This document shows, in pieces, positions 1 to 4,986 of a stretch of 6,237 bases of DNA. A model generated the notes under the pieces. The model made no database searches, was not told the DNA's origin, and saw nothing but the letters and a program-made list of their open reading frames with translations. Numbering within the stretch: the stretch's first letter is position 1; every line of letters begins with the position of its first letter. Position numbers and translations under genes: made by a program. Source of the DNA: Bacteroidales bacterium (GTDB lineage Bacteria; Bacteroidota; Bacteroidia; Bacteroidales; UBA7960); NCBI GenBank assembly GCA_007131125.1, contig SLRE01000015.1, forward strand, positions 1 to 6,237, read 5' to 3'.

Positions 1-11
1 AACTGTTTCAT
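1..11 (-). CDS. possible first codons of a divergent leftward gene (partial)
   Basis: Read on the minus strand, an ATG at 11-9 opens a frame beginning Met-Lys-Gln and running off the left edge after three full codons. The upstream sequence is A-rich (caacaaaacc before the ATG), as is common for Bacteroidota starts, and a TTAATTTG element at 74-67 on the minus strand resembles the -7 box TAnnTTTG. A signal-peptide peptidase (SppA) beginning Met-Lys-Gln would fit, because sppA is, as I recall, often found near folK in this phylum. Three codons cannot establish identity, so this is only a hint. Confidence 0.25.
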
Positions 12-112
12 GGTTTTGTTGATGTTTAAATGTTACTAAGTTGGTTAAAATATTATGCAATAATAGCAAATTAACCAAAATGATCACCGGCTTTGTTCTG
101 TAAAATTTACAT

Positions 113-143
113 TTTGCGGTCACATTTTTTTTGATGAATTTTG
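113..143 (+). promoter_or_regulatory. candidate promoter for the folK-kinase operon
   Basis: TTTG at 113-116 is followed after 19 bases by GAATTTTG at 136-143, one mismatch from the Bacteroidota -7 consensus TAnnTTTG. Transcription would then begin near 150, giving a leader of about 25 bases before the folK ATG. The surrounding 1-173 stretch is very AT-rich, so chance matches are easy. The spacing matches that of the two stronger tRNA promoters in this window, which supports it moderately. Confidence 0.4.
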
Positions 144-173
144 CAGGAATAGTTTTTCAACGGAAGTCACAGC

Positions 174-680
174 ATGAACCGGGTTTATTTATTATTTGGG
201 GGCAATATCGGGGATGTTCCCGTAACTTTTAAAAAAGCCCGGGAGCTGGTTGAAAAAAAAGCCGGGAAAATTTGCCGGGTAAGCCCTTTATACCGCACCG
301 AACCATGGGGCATGGAAAGCAATAATTTTTTTTATAACCAGGCTGTGGGCCTGGATACCGATTACAGTGCAGAAACCCTGCTGGAAAAACTCCAGGACAT
401 TGAAACCCATTTCGGGAGAAAGCGGGTGGCAGGAAAAATGACTTCAAGGACACTGGATATCGACATCCTGTTTTTCAATGATGAGGTGATTGATACTCCC
501 AGGTTGCAAGTACCTCACCCGCGCATGCACTCAAGGCGGTTTACACTCTTGCCCCTGAATGATATTGCCCCCGGGCTGAAACATCCTTCCAAAAACAAAA
601 CGGTAAGCCAATTGCTTGAGGAATGCGATGACCCTTTGGGCGTTTTTCCAATGAATGATGATGAACAGACTGAAAGCTAA
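174..680 (+). CDS. folK: 2-amino-4-hydroxy-6-hydroxymethyldihydropteridine pyrophosphokinase (HPPK)
   Basis: This is a cytoplasmic folate-biosynthesis enzyme that transfers pyrophosphate from ATP to 6-hydroxymethyl-7,8-dihydropterin, supplying the substrate of dihydropteroate synthase. The 168-residue length is normal for a single-domain HPPK. Visible family motifs in order are GGNIGD (residues 9-14), SPLYRTEPWG (37-46), the NFFYNQAV strand (51-58), the IETHFGRKR region (76-84), and the signature SRTLDIDILFF (91-101), where Asp95 and Asp97 are the expected Mg2+ ligands. PHPRMHSRRF (114-123) then lines the substrate pocket. The ATG at 174 places GGNIGD at the usual distance from the N-terminus. 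There is no Shine-Dalgarno sequence, as is usual in Bacteroidota. It is the first gene of a tight pair with the downstream deoxynucleoside kinase. All key residues are intact, so the assignment is secure. Confidence 0.97.
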   Translation: MNRVYLLFGGNIGDVPVTFKKARELVEKKAGKICRVSPLYRTEPWGMESNNFFYNQAVGLDTDYSAETLLEKLQDIETHFGRKRVAGKMTSRTLDIDILFFNDEVIDTPRLQVPHPRMHSRRFTLLPLNDIAPGLKHPSKNKTVSQLLEECDDPLGVFPMNDDEQTES

Positions 681-691
681 AACTTTTATTG

Positions 692-1327
692 ATGCGCTAT
701 AATTATATTGCCATTGAAGGGAATATTGGTGCAGGAAAAACTACCCTGGCAACCAAAATATCCGAAAAACTCAACGGGAAGCTTATCCTGGAGCAGTTTG
801 AAGACAACCCTTTCCTGGTTAAATTTTATGAAAACCCGGATAAATACGCATTCCCCCTTGAACTTTCTTTTCTGGCTGAAAGATACCAGCAACTGCGAAA
901 CGAACTGGCCCGGCAGGACCTTTTCGCCAGCTTTACCATTTCCGACTATTTTCTGAACAAATCCCTGATCTTTGCCAGGAAAACTCTTGGCGAAGACGAA
1001 TACCAGCTTTTTATCAAGCTTTTCAACATTATGAATGCCAACCTGCCAAGGCCCGACCTGTTGGTTCACCTTTATGTAAGTACAGAGAAACTTCAGCATA
1101 ACATAAAGAAAAGGGGGAGGGAGTATGAGCAGAAAATCCCGGATGAATACCTTGAAAAAATTCAGGACAGCTATTTTAACTACCTGAAGCAGCAGCCTCA
1201 GCTTCGGATACTGCTTATTGATGTAAACAACCTTGACTTTGTGGCCTACCCCGGGCACTTTAAAATGATCCTGGACGCTATTGATAAGGACTATCCTATT
1301 GGGATGAACCGGGTTAAACTTCCTTAA
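692..1327 (+). CDS. deoxynucleoside kinase (dNK/dGK-dAK family)
   Basis: This cytoplasmic salvage enzyme phosphorylates deoxynucleosides to monophosphates using ATP; the preferred base cannot be read from sequence. It has 211 residues, typical of bacterial members. The Walker A P-loop GNIGAGKTT is at residues 10-18, a substrate-side EQFEDNPF at 34-41, ERYQQ at 63-67, RPDLLVHLYV at 120-129, and a basic lid segment IKKRGREYEQ at 138-147. Where many eukaryotic and Bacillus homologues have D/E-R-S, this protein has SDYF (84-87). I chose ATG 692; a TTG directly before it at 689 adds only one residue and is less likely. Stops at 662 and 671 exclude a longer start. The ATG lies 11 bp after the folK stop with no promoter between, so both are probably on one mRNA. 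Close folK-kinase linkage, and reportedly fusion, occurs in Bacteroidota (recalled, not checked). Confidence 0.93.
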   Translation: MRYNYIAIEGNIGAGKTTLATKISEKLNGKLILEQFEDNPFLVKFYENPDKYAFPLELSFLAERYQQLRNELARQDLFASFTISDYFLNKSLIFARKTLGEDEYQLFIKLFNIMNANLPRPDLLVHLYVSTEKLQHNIKKRGREYEQKIPDEYLEKIQDSYFNYLKQQPQLRILLIDVNNLDFVAYPGHFKMILDAIDKDYPIGMNRVKLP

Positions 1328-1340
1328 AAAATTTTTTCAG

Positions 1341-1377
1341 CATAAAAAAAGGGTGGCCCGGTTTGGGACCACCCTTT
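1341..1377. terminator. intrinsic terminator between convergent genes
   Basis: AAAGGGTGG (1348-1356) pairs perfectly with CCACCCTTT (1369-1377). The stem continues with CCC (1357-1359) against GGG (1365-1367), leaving A1368 bulged and a GGTTT loop. Read on the minus strand, the hairpin is followed by seven U residues (complement of 1344-1350), a textbook rho-independent terminator for the lipoprotein gene ending at 1400. Read on the plus strand the downstream tract is only UUUCAUAUUUC, so it should stop the kinase transcript less efficiently. It sits 20 bp past the kinase stop codon. Confidence 0.88.
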
Positions 1378-1399
1378 CATATTTCAGGGAATAACTTTT

Positions 1400-3184
1400 T
1401 TATCTTACAATTTCCTGGAATTCACCCTGGTTGAAATACTGGATGAATTCGCGGTCTTCTGCGGCTATTTCGGCATAGTCGCTATCCAATTCAACGGCTC
1501 TCCTGAGGTTTTCATAAAGCAGGCTGGTGTTGTTCTGGCGTGCTCCAATGATGGCCTTCAGGTAAGAAACTGCTGCAGATTCGGGAGCGCAATTCAGGTT
1601 ATTCATGGCTCCGTCTTTGTTGTCGGTCATCAGCTGGGCCAATGCCACGTTGTGGGTGCAGGTACGTCCTGAGTAGGAAGACAGGGCGGCCTGGTAGTCA
1701 CCTTTCAGCACCATAAGGTTGCCAATATTGTACTGGGCGTCAACACCCTGGCCAATGGCTGCTTCGTAAAGTGATTTGGCGTTTTCGATATCCCTTTCCC
1801 ATGCGGCGATAACTCCAAGGTTGTTCTGAACATGTCCGTTGCCGGGAGCAAGCTGGTTGGCTCTTTCAAGATTCCTGGCAGCTGCATCGGCATCACCTTG
1901 CTTAAGGTAAACATAGGCTGCATTGTTGAAGCCCCTGTAATCCCTTGGGTGAAGCTCCTGTGCTGATTTGTAAATTGTCAGCTTGGTTTCCTTGTCATCG
2001 GTAAGGGTTGCAGCATAGAGCAATTCTTTCACGTCCAGCTTGGAAGGATCGTCAGTGGAAAGTCTTGCAATCTCTTCGTCAGTTTTCTTGGGCTCATAAG
2101 CTCTGAAAATCAACTCGGCCCTACGCAAGGGTTCAAGAATTTTTTCAATTTCCTCATAGATCAAAGTCATGTCCTTGATTCTTCTTTCCCTTTCGGCAGG
2201 CTTCAGCTGAGAGTTGATAACGTTGGCAATGGCTTGCTTGTCAGGAAGGTCAGAAGCCTGGAGTTTTTCCATGAAGCCTTCGAAGTCTTCACCCCTGGCA
2301 TTAACCACAACGCTCTTTTGAGCCTCAAGTTTTGGTTCATCAGGGTCTATTCTCCTTGCTTCATCTTTTTTCTTTTCTTCCCTTTTCTTTTTCCAGTCTT
2401 CCAGAAGGCCTTCGAAATAACGGCGACCGGTTTCTGCGCGGTTTTCAGAAAGCTCTTCATTAAAGGCTACTTCACCTTCGGGAGATGCCCATGCATTAAC
2501 CTCCATGCTATGGATCTTCCAGCCCTTATTTACAAAGTTTTTAAAGTTTTCCACTTTTTCCCGGGCTTCATCCTGGCGGTTAAGGTCGAGCCTCCAGTTA
2601 AGGTTGTGGCGCATGTAAGCGAAATAAATGTTGGCTTTTTCGGTTACAATGGTTTCTTTTTCGTACCCGTGGGGAGCAAGGGAGATGTCTTCATCCTTTT
2701 TCACTCTTTGAGAAGTAAGGATAATACCATCGGCAACCTTTCTCTCCGGCAGGGTAGTGGCGCGGTCTTCCCTTCCTTCGCGGTAAAGCCTTGCCCTGAT
2801 GTAAAGCTCAGAGGCTTTCATTTCGGGTTGATAGGCAATTACGTTGTTCAGGTTGAAAGTGCTTTGCTGGTCACGATTAACCATTTGACCCTCAGCGGTG
2901 GTTCTGGATCCACGGAGCGTAACGGTTTCGAGTTCCTTTTCACCATCTTCATACACCAAAACAGGGGTGAATTCAACCATAGCCCTGCGATGGAAATAAC
3001 CCTCTCCAATGGTTCCTTGCACATTTGCAGCAACCTGCCCGCCATGGTTCTCAAGGGGGTTGGTTTCGGGTGTGTATCTTACACCCTCATCGTAGTTTCT
3101 AACCATACGGTTGAGCCCACAGCTGCTAAGTAATGCAGCTGTTACGAGCATTAATCCCAAAATCTTAAAGTTGATACTTTTCAT
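1400..3184 (-). CDS. lipoprotein with OmpA-like (ASPEG-type) domain and TPR repeats
   Basis: Exact function unknown; predicted to be a lipid-anchored envelope protein of 594 residues. Residues 1-21 form a signal peptide with a lipobox LSSC, making Cys22 the lipidated residue. Residues about 45-160 look like a beta-rich region (FTPVLVYEDGEKELETV at 72-88). Residues about 181-360 resemble an OmpA-like domain of the type seen in Bacteroidota surface proteins: a WASPEG...FNEELSENRA segment (232-250), a highly charged Lys/Glu/Arg insert (264-283), then GEDFEGFMEKL (298-308) and ILEPLRRAELIF (349-360). From about 385 to 570 there are TPR-like helical hairpins, clearest at 417-450 and 451-480. It is transcribed alone, leftward, with a candidate -7 box TATATTTG at 3267-3260 and a terminator at 1377-1341. 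Start ATG 3184 is fixed by the signal peptide. TPRs suggest a scaffold or assembly role at the outer membrane; that is inference. The domain order is seen, but I cannot name a characterised homologue. Confidence 0.85.
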   Translation of the reverse strand: MKSINFKILGLMLVTAALLSSCGLNRMVRNYDEGVRYTPETNPLENHGGQVAANVQGTIGEGYFHRRAMVEFTPVLVYEDGEKELETVTLRGSRTTAEGQMVNRDQQSTFNLNNVIAYQPEMKASELYIRARLYREGREDRATTLPERKVADGIILTSQRVKKDEDISLAPHGYEKETIVTEKANIYFAYMRHNLNWRLDLNRQDEAREKVENFKNFVNKGWKIHSMEVNAWASPEGEVAFNEELSENRAETGRRYFEGLLEDWKKKREEKKKDEARRIDPDEPKLEAQKSVVVNARGEDFEGFMEKLQASDLPDKQAIANVINSQLKPAERERRIKDMTLIYEEIEKILEPLRRAELIFRAYEPKKTDEEIARLSTDDPSKLDVKELLYAATLTDDKETKLTIYKSAQELHPRDYRGFNNAAYVYLKQGDADAAARNLERANQLAPGNGHVQNNLGVIAAWERDIENAKSLYEAAIGQGVDAQYNIGNLMVLKGDYQAALSSYSGRTCTHNVALAQLMTDNKDGAMNNLNCAPESAAVSYLKAIIGARQNNTSLLYENLRRAVELDSDYAEIAAEDREFIQYFNQGEFQEIVR

Positions 3185-3259
3185 AATTTTCTCTTGTATT
3201 TGGTTAATCTGTTTTTGTTTTTAACTCAGGTTTATTGCAGATTACGCGGTTTAATTGTA

Positions 3260-3267
3260 CAAATATA
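3260..3267 (-). promoter_or_regulatory. candidate -7 box for the lipoprotein gene
   Basis: On the minus strand the bases read TATATTTG, an exact match to the Bacteroidota -7 consensus TAnnTTTG. It lies about 75 bases upstream of the lipoprotein ATG at 3184. I do not see a TTTG -33 box at 17-21 bases spacing, so the promoter call rests on the -7 element alone. Another exact minus-strand match (TAAATTTG, 3437-3430) lies farther upstream, which shows that chance matches occur in this AT-rich stretch. Confidence 0.4.
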
Positions 3268-3535
3268 AAAAAAAGGTTTTATTATGCCTGTGTTTACGTT
3301 ATTTGTTTTGTTAAGGTTTCCGCTATTTCCTGCCACGGAAAAGAAATGAAAAATTCAATTTTTTTCCTGAATATAGCTCTGAACCCATATGTATACAGAC
3401 TCTTGACTTAACAAAATGCAAATTAAAAACAAATTTAGATTCAAATCACATTTGTTGAAAAAAAATATGACAATAAATGAAAAGAGCCTGATGCGATGAT
3501 TTGCAGATAAAAAACATGGAAAAAACAAAGAGGGT

Positions 3536-3566
3536 TTTGTCAAATGATAAAATTGTTTTACATTTG
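3536..3566 (+). promoter_or_regulatory. promoter of the first tRNA-Glu and rpsT
   Basis: TTTG (3536-3539), exactly 19 bases, then TACATTTG (3559-3566) gives a full match to the Bacteroidota consensus TTTG-N19-TAnnTTTG. Predicted transcription start is around 3572, leaving a leader of roughly 17 bases before the tRNA 5' end at 3589. The absence of a terminator after the tRNA implies this promoter also drives rpsT. Confidence 0.85.
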
Positions 3567-3588
3567 CACTCCTTTTTTCCGGAAATAC

Positions 3589-3663
3589 GGCCCGTTCGTC
3601 TAGGGGTTAGGACGCCAGGTTTTCATCCTGGTAACAGGGGTTCGAATCCCCTACGGGCTACCA
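3589..3663 (+). tRNA. tRNA-Glu (UUC anticodon), copy 1
   Basis: The 75 bases fold into a complete cloverleaf. The 7-bp acceptor stem GGCCCGU pairs with ACGGGCU (G1-U72 wobble at the end), the D arm is GUCU/GGAC, the anticodon stem CCAGG/CCUGG encloses loop UUUUCAU with anticodon UUC, and the T arm AGGGG/CCCCU carries loop UUCGAAU. The CCA end is encoded (3661-3663). It decodes GAA and GAG, and charged tRNA-Glu could also feed haem synthesis by the C5 route if that pathway is present. It has its own consensus promoter and no terminator before rpsT 35 bases downstream, so it is probably released from a tRNA-mRNA precursor by RNase P and 3' processing. An identical copy lies at 4038-4112. Confidence 0.97.
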
Positions 3664-3698
3664 GAAACATTTAGTTAAGAAAATAATTCAGGTTAATT

Positions 3699-3953
3699 AT
3701 GGCCAATCATCAGTCAGCAAAAAAAAGAATCCGTTCCAATAATGCCAAAAGGCTCAGGAACCGTTATTATGGAAAAACCACCCGCAACGCGGTGAGAAAA
3801 CTCAGAAGCACCACTGATAAAAAGGAAGCAACCGAAAGTCTTCCCAAAGTGGTAGCCCTGGTTGACAAACTGGCAAAAAGAAGGGTAATCCATAAAAATA
3901 AAGCAGCCAATCTGAAGTCCAGCCTGGTTAAACACGTTAACCAGCTGCAGTAA
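3699..3953 (+). CDS. rpsT: 30S ribosomal protein bS20
   Basis: This is a small basic 16S-rRNA-binding protein of the 30S subunit, 84 residues, the usual length. The N-terminal MANHQSAKKRIRSNNAKRL pattern (residues 1-19) and the C-terminal IHKNKAANLKSSL segment (64-76) are diagnostic of bS20; the long helices between are rich in Lys and Arg. It lies 35 bases after the first tRNA-Glu with no terminator and no convincing promoter in between, so it is likely co-transcribed from the tRNA promoter at 3536-3566. The start ATG 3699 is preceded by an A/T-rich leader with only a weak AGG six bases upstream. A hairpin overlaps its stop codon, followed closely by the promoter of a second tRNA-Glu. No anomalies in the protein itself. 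Confidence 0.97.
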   Translation: MANHQSAKKRIRSNNAKRLRNRYYGKTTRNAVRKLRSTTDKKEATESLPKVVALVDKLAKRRVIHKNKAANLKSSLVKHVNQLQ

Positions 3954-3965
3954 AGCTTTATGCAG
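3945..3965 (+). other. hairpin spanning the rpsT stop codon
   Basis: CTGCA (3945-3949) pairs with TGCAG (3961-3965), and TAAAG (3951-3955) with CTTTA (3956-3960), with G3950 bulged; the innermost bases would form the loop. The TAA stop (3951-3953) sits inside the stem. A second small inverted repeat, GGTTAA (3926-3931) with TTAACC (3937-3942), lies just before it. What follows is A-rich rather than U-rich, so it is not a standard intrinsic terminator; it could protect the mRNA 3' end or be fortuitous. Confidence 0.4.
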
Positions 3966-3991
3966 TAAAAAGGCAACCCTCTGAAAATTTT

Positions 3992-4022
3992 TTTGGAGAA
4001 AATTAAAATCTTTTTACCTTTG
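3992..4022 (+). promoter_or_regulatory. promoter of the second tRNA-Glu
   Basis: TTTG (3992-3995), 19 bases, then TACCTTTG (4015-4022) is again a full match to TTTG-N19-TAnnTTTG. Predicted start is about 4028, leaving around ten bases before the tRNA 5' end at 4038. This lets the second tRNA be made independently of rpsT read-through. Confidence 0.85.
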
Positions 4023-4037
4023 CTGCTCCAAATTAAA

Positions 4038-4112
4038 GGCCCGTTCGTCTAGGGGTTAGGACGCCAGGTTTTCATCCTGGTAACAGGGGTTCGAATCCCC
4101 TACGGGCTACCA
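4038..4112 (+). tRNA. tRNA-Glu (UUC anticodon), copy 2
   Basis: The sequence is identical over all 75 bases to the copy at 3589-3663, with the same cloverleaf, UUC anticodon and encoded CCA (4110-4112). It differs in context: it has its own promoter 15 bases upstream and a strong terminator whose A-tract begins at the final base of the CCA, so its primary transcript should be short and monocistronic. The flanks of the two copies do not resemble each other beyond promoter consensus elements, so identity is limited to the mature tRNA. Confidence 0.97.
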
Positions 4113-4146
4113 AAAGACCCTCTGAATTTCAGGGGGTCTTTTTTTT
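4112..4146 (+). terminator. intrinsic terminator of the second tRNA-Glu
   Basis: GACCCTCTGA (4116-4125) pairs with TCAGGGGGTC (4129-4138), ten base pairs with one U-G wobble and a three-base loop, followed by eight T residues (4139-4146). The A-run 4112-4115 can extend the stem against the first four T residues. The stem starts three bases past the tRNA CCA. This is a textbook rho-independent terminator and isolates the tRNA from radC. Confidence 0.93.
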
Positions 4147-4161
4147 ATACGGGATATTTTG

Positions 4162-4169
4162 TAAATTCG
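4162..4169 (+). promoter_or_regulatory. candidate -7 box for radC
   Basis: TAAATTCG matches the TAnnTTTG consensus with one change (TTCG for TTTG), a variant common in Bacteroidota. It lies 21 bases before the radC ATG at 4191. At 19-base spacing the -33 position (4139-4142) is TTTT, part of the terminator T-run, so the -33 match is partial. A promoter is expected here because the strong terminator upstream would stop read-through. Confidence 0.45.
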
Positions 4170-4190
4170 CTCAGATCAACAAAATATTCG

Positions 4191-4904
4191 ATGAAAAACA
4201 GCAGCCCTGATGAGGCTTCCCCGGTAAAGGGTATAAAAAGCTGGGCCGAAGATGACAGGCCAAGGGAAAAGCTTTTGGCAAAAAGCAAAAAGGCCCTTAC
4301 CGATGCCGAACTGCTGGCCATCATTATCGGGTCAGGCTCTGCCAATGAGTCTGCGGTAGACCTTTCCAAAAGAATTCTGAACAGTGTATCCAATAACCTT
4401 TCCGAACTTTCCAAACTATCGGTTAATGACCTGCTGCGATTCAAAGGCATTGGCCATGCCAAAGCAATCAATATTGTTGCGGCCCTGGAGCTGGGCCGGC
4501 GCCGAAGGCATAGCGAGGGCCTGCAGCGGCAGACCATTTCTTCAAGCAGGGAGGTCTTTGAATTGATGCATCCACTGATTGGCGACATTTCTTATGAGGA
4601 ATTCTGGATAATTACCATGAACCGGGGCAATATGGTAAAAAGAACTGTTTGTATCAGCGAAGGTGGAGTTTCAGGAACTGTTGCCGACCCCAAAAAGATT
4701 TTTAAGCTTGCTTTGGAAGACAATGCCTCATCCATTATCCTTTGTCATAACCACCCCAGTGGCCTTATCAAACCCAGCGAAAACGACATCAGCATCACAA
4801 AAAAGTGCAAGGAGTCCGGTGCATTCCTTGACCTTCCTGTGTTGGACCATTTGATAATTGGAAATGACGGGTATTTTAGCTTTGCTGATGAAGGGCTGTT
4901 GTAA
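4191..4904 (+). CDS. radC: RadC family JAMM-domain protein (UPF0758)
   Basis: This is a 237-residue cytoplasmic protein of the RadC/UPF0758 family. The conserved N-terminal DDRPREKLL (21-29) leads into a helix-hairpin-helix DNA-binding segment, LLRFKGIGHAKAI (81-93). The C-terminal half is a JAB1/MPN+ metal-binding domain with the complete HxHx7SxxD motif: His186, His188, Ser196 and Asp199 within HNHPSG...PSEND. Length and domain order are normal for the family. The biochemical role is unsettled: the original link to DNA repair in E. coli was withdrawn, and an enzymatic activity on DNA or protein is inferred from the fold. It stands after the tRNA terminator with a probable promoter of its own and may be read together with the next gene 82 bases downstream. 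All metal ligands are intact, so it is probably functional. This looks like the chromosomal form rather than the shorter mobile-element form lacking the HhH region. Confidence 0.95.
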   Translation: MKNSSPDEASPVKGIKSWAEDDRPREKLLAKSKKALTDAELLAIIIGSGSANESAVDLSKRILNSVSNNLSELSKLSVNDLLRFKGIGHAKAINIVAALELGRRRRHSEGLQRQTISSSREVFELMHPLIGDISYEEFWIITMNRGNMVKRTVCISEGGVSGTVADPKKIFKLALEDNASSIILCHNHPSGLIKPSENDISITKKCKESGAFLDLPVLDHLIIGNDGYFSFADEGLL

Positions 4905-4986
4905 ATTCCCTGCTGAGGTTATGGCCTGCCGGGCTTCATAAATACCAAATTTACCTTTAACTTTACAACATCTTAACCCGTTTTGC

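Larger units (their letters stand above)
3185..3588. other. gene-free divergent intergenic region
   Basis: This stretch of about 400 bases separates the leftward lipoprotein from the rightward tRNA-Glu. It is strongly AT-rich with many A and T runs. It holds the lipoprotein -7 box (3260-3267), the tRNA promoter (3536-3566), and two small inverted repeats: TTTCCG (3317-3322) with CGGAAA (3336-3341), and AACAAAT (3429-3435) with ATTTGTT (3450-3456). A 62-codon minus-strand open frame (3543-3355) has low-complexity Phe/Leu/Ile-rich content and no recognisable domain, and I regard it as non-coding. No convincing small RNA gene or riboswitch is visible. Confidence 0.6.

Noticed and set aside
689..691. 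TTG as start codon of the deoxynucleoside kinase
   Set aside because: It directly precedes an ATG in frame and adds one residue; the ATG is the more likely start.
686..1258. 190-codon minus-strand open frame opposite the deoxynucleoside kinase
   Set aside because: Antisense to a gene with an intact P-loop and family motifs; no recognisable protein features or promoter.
2234..3133. 299-codon plus-strand open frame opposite the lipoprotein gene
   Set aside because: It lies wholly antisense to a gene with signal peptide, lipobox and recognisable domains. The translation is Phe/Val-rich with no domain pattern; the absence of stops follows from the Lys/Glu-rich codons on the other strand.
3355..3543. 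62-codon minus-strand open frame in the intergenic spacer
   Set aside because: Low-complexity hydrophobic translation from AT-rich DNA, overlapping the tRNA promoter; no conserved motif. A small membrane peptide cannot be fully excluded but has no support.
4145..4588. 147-codon minus-strand open frame opposite radC
   Set aside because: Ser/Arg/Leu-rich shadow of the radC reading frame, and it runs into the tRNA terminator; no domain visible.
3589..4904. Genomic island or prophage bounded by the duplicated tRNA, with radC as cargo
   Set aside because: The repeat is the whole tRNA gene with separate promoters, not a 3'-end attachment duplicate. Only rpsT lies between the copies, no integrase is present, and radC has the full chromosomal HhH-JAMM form.
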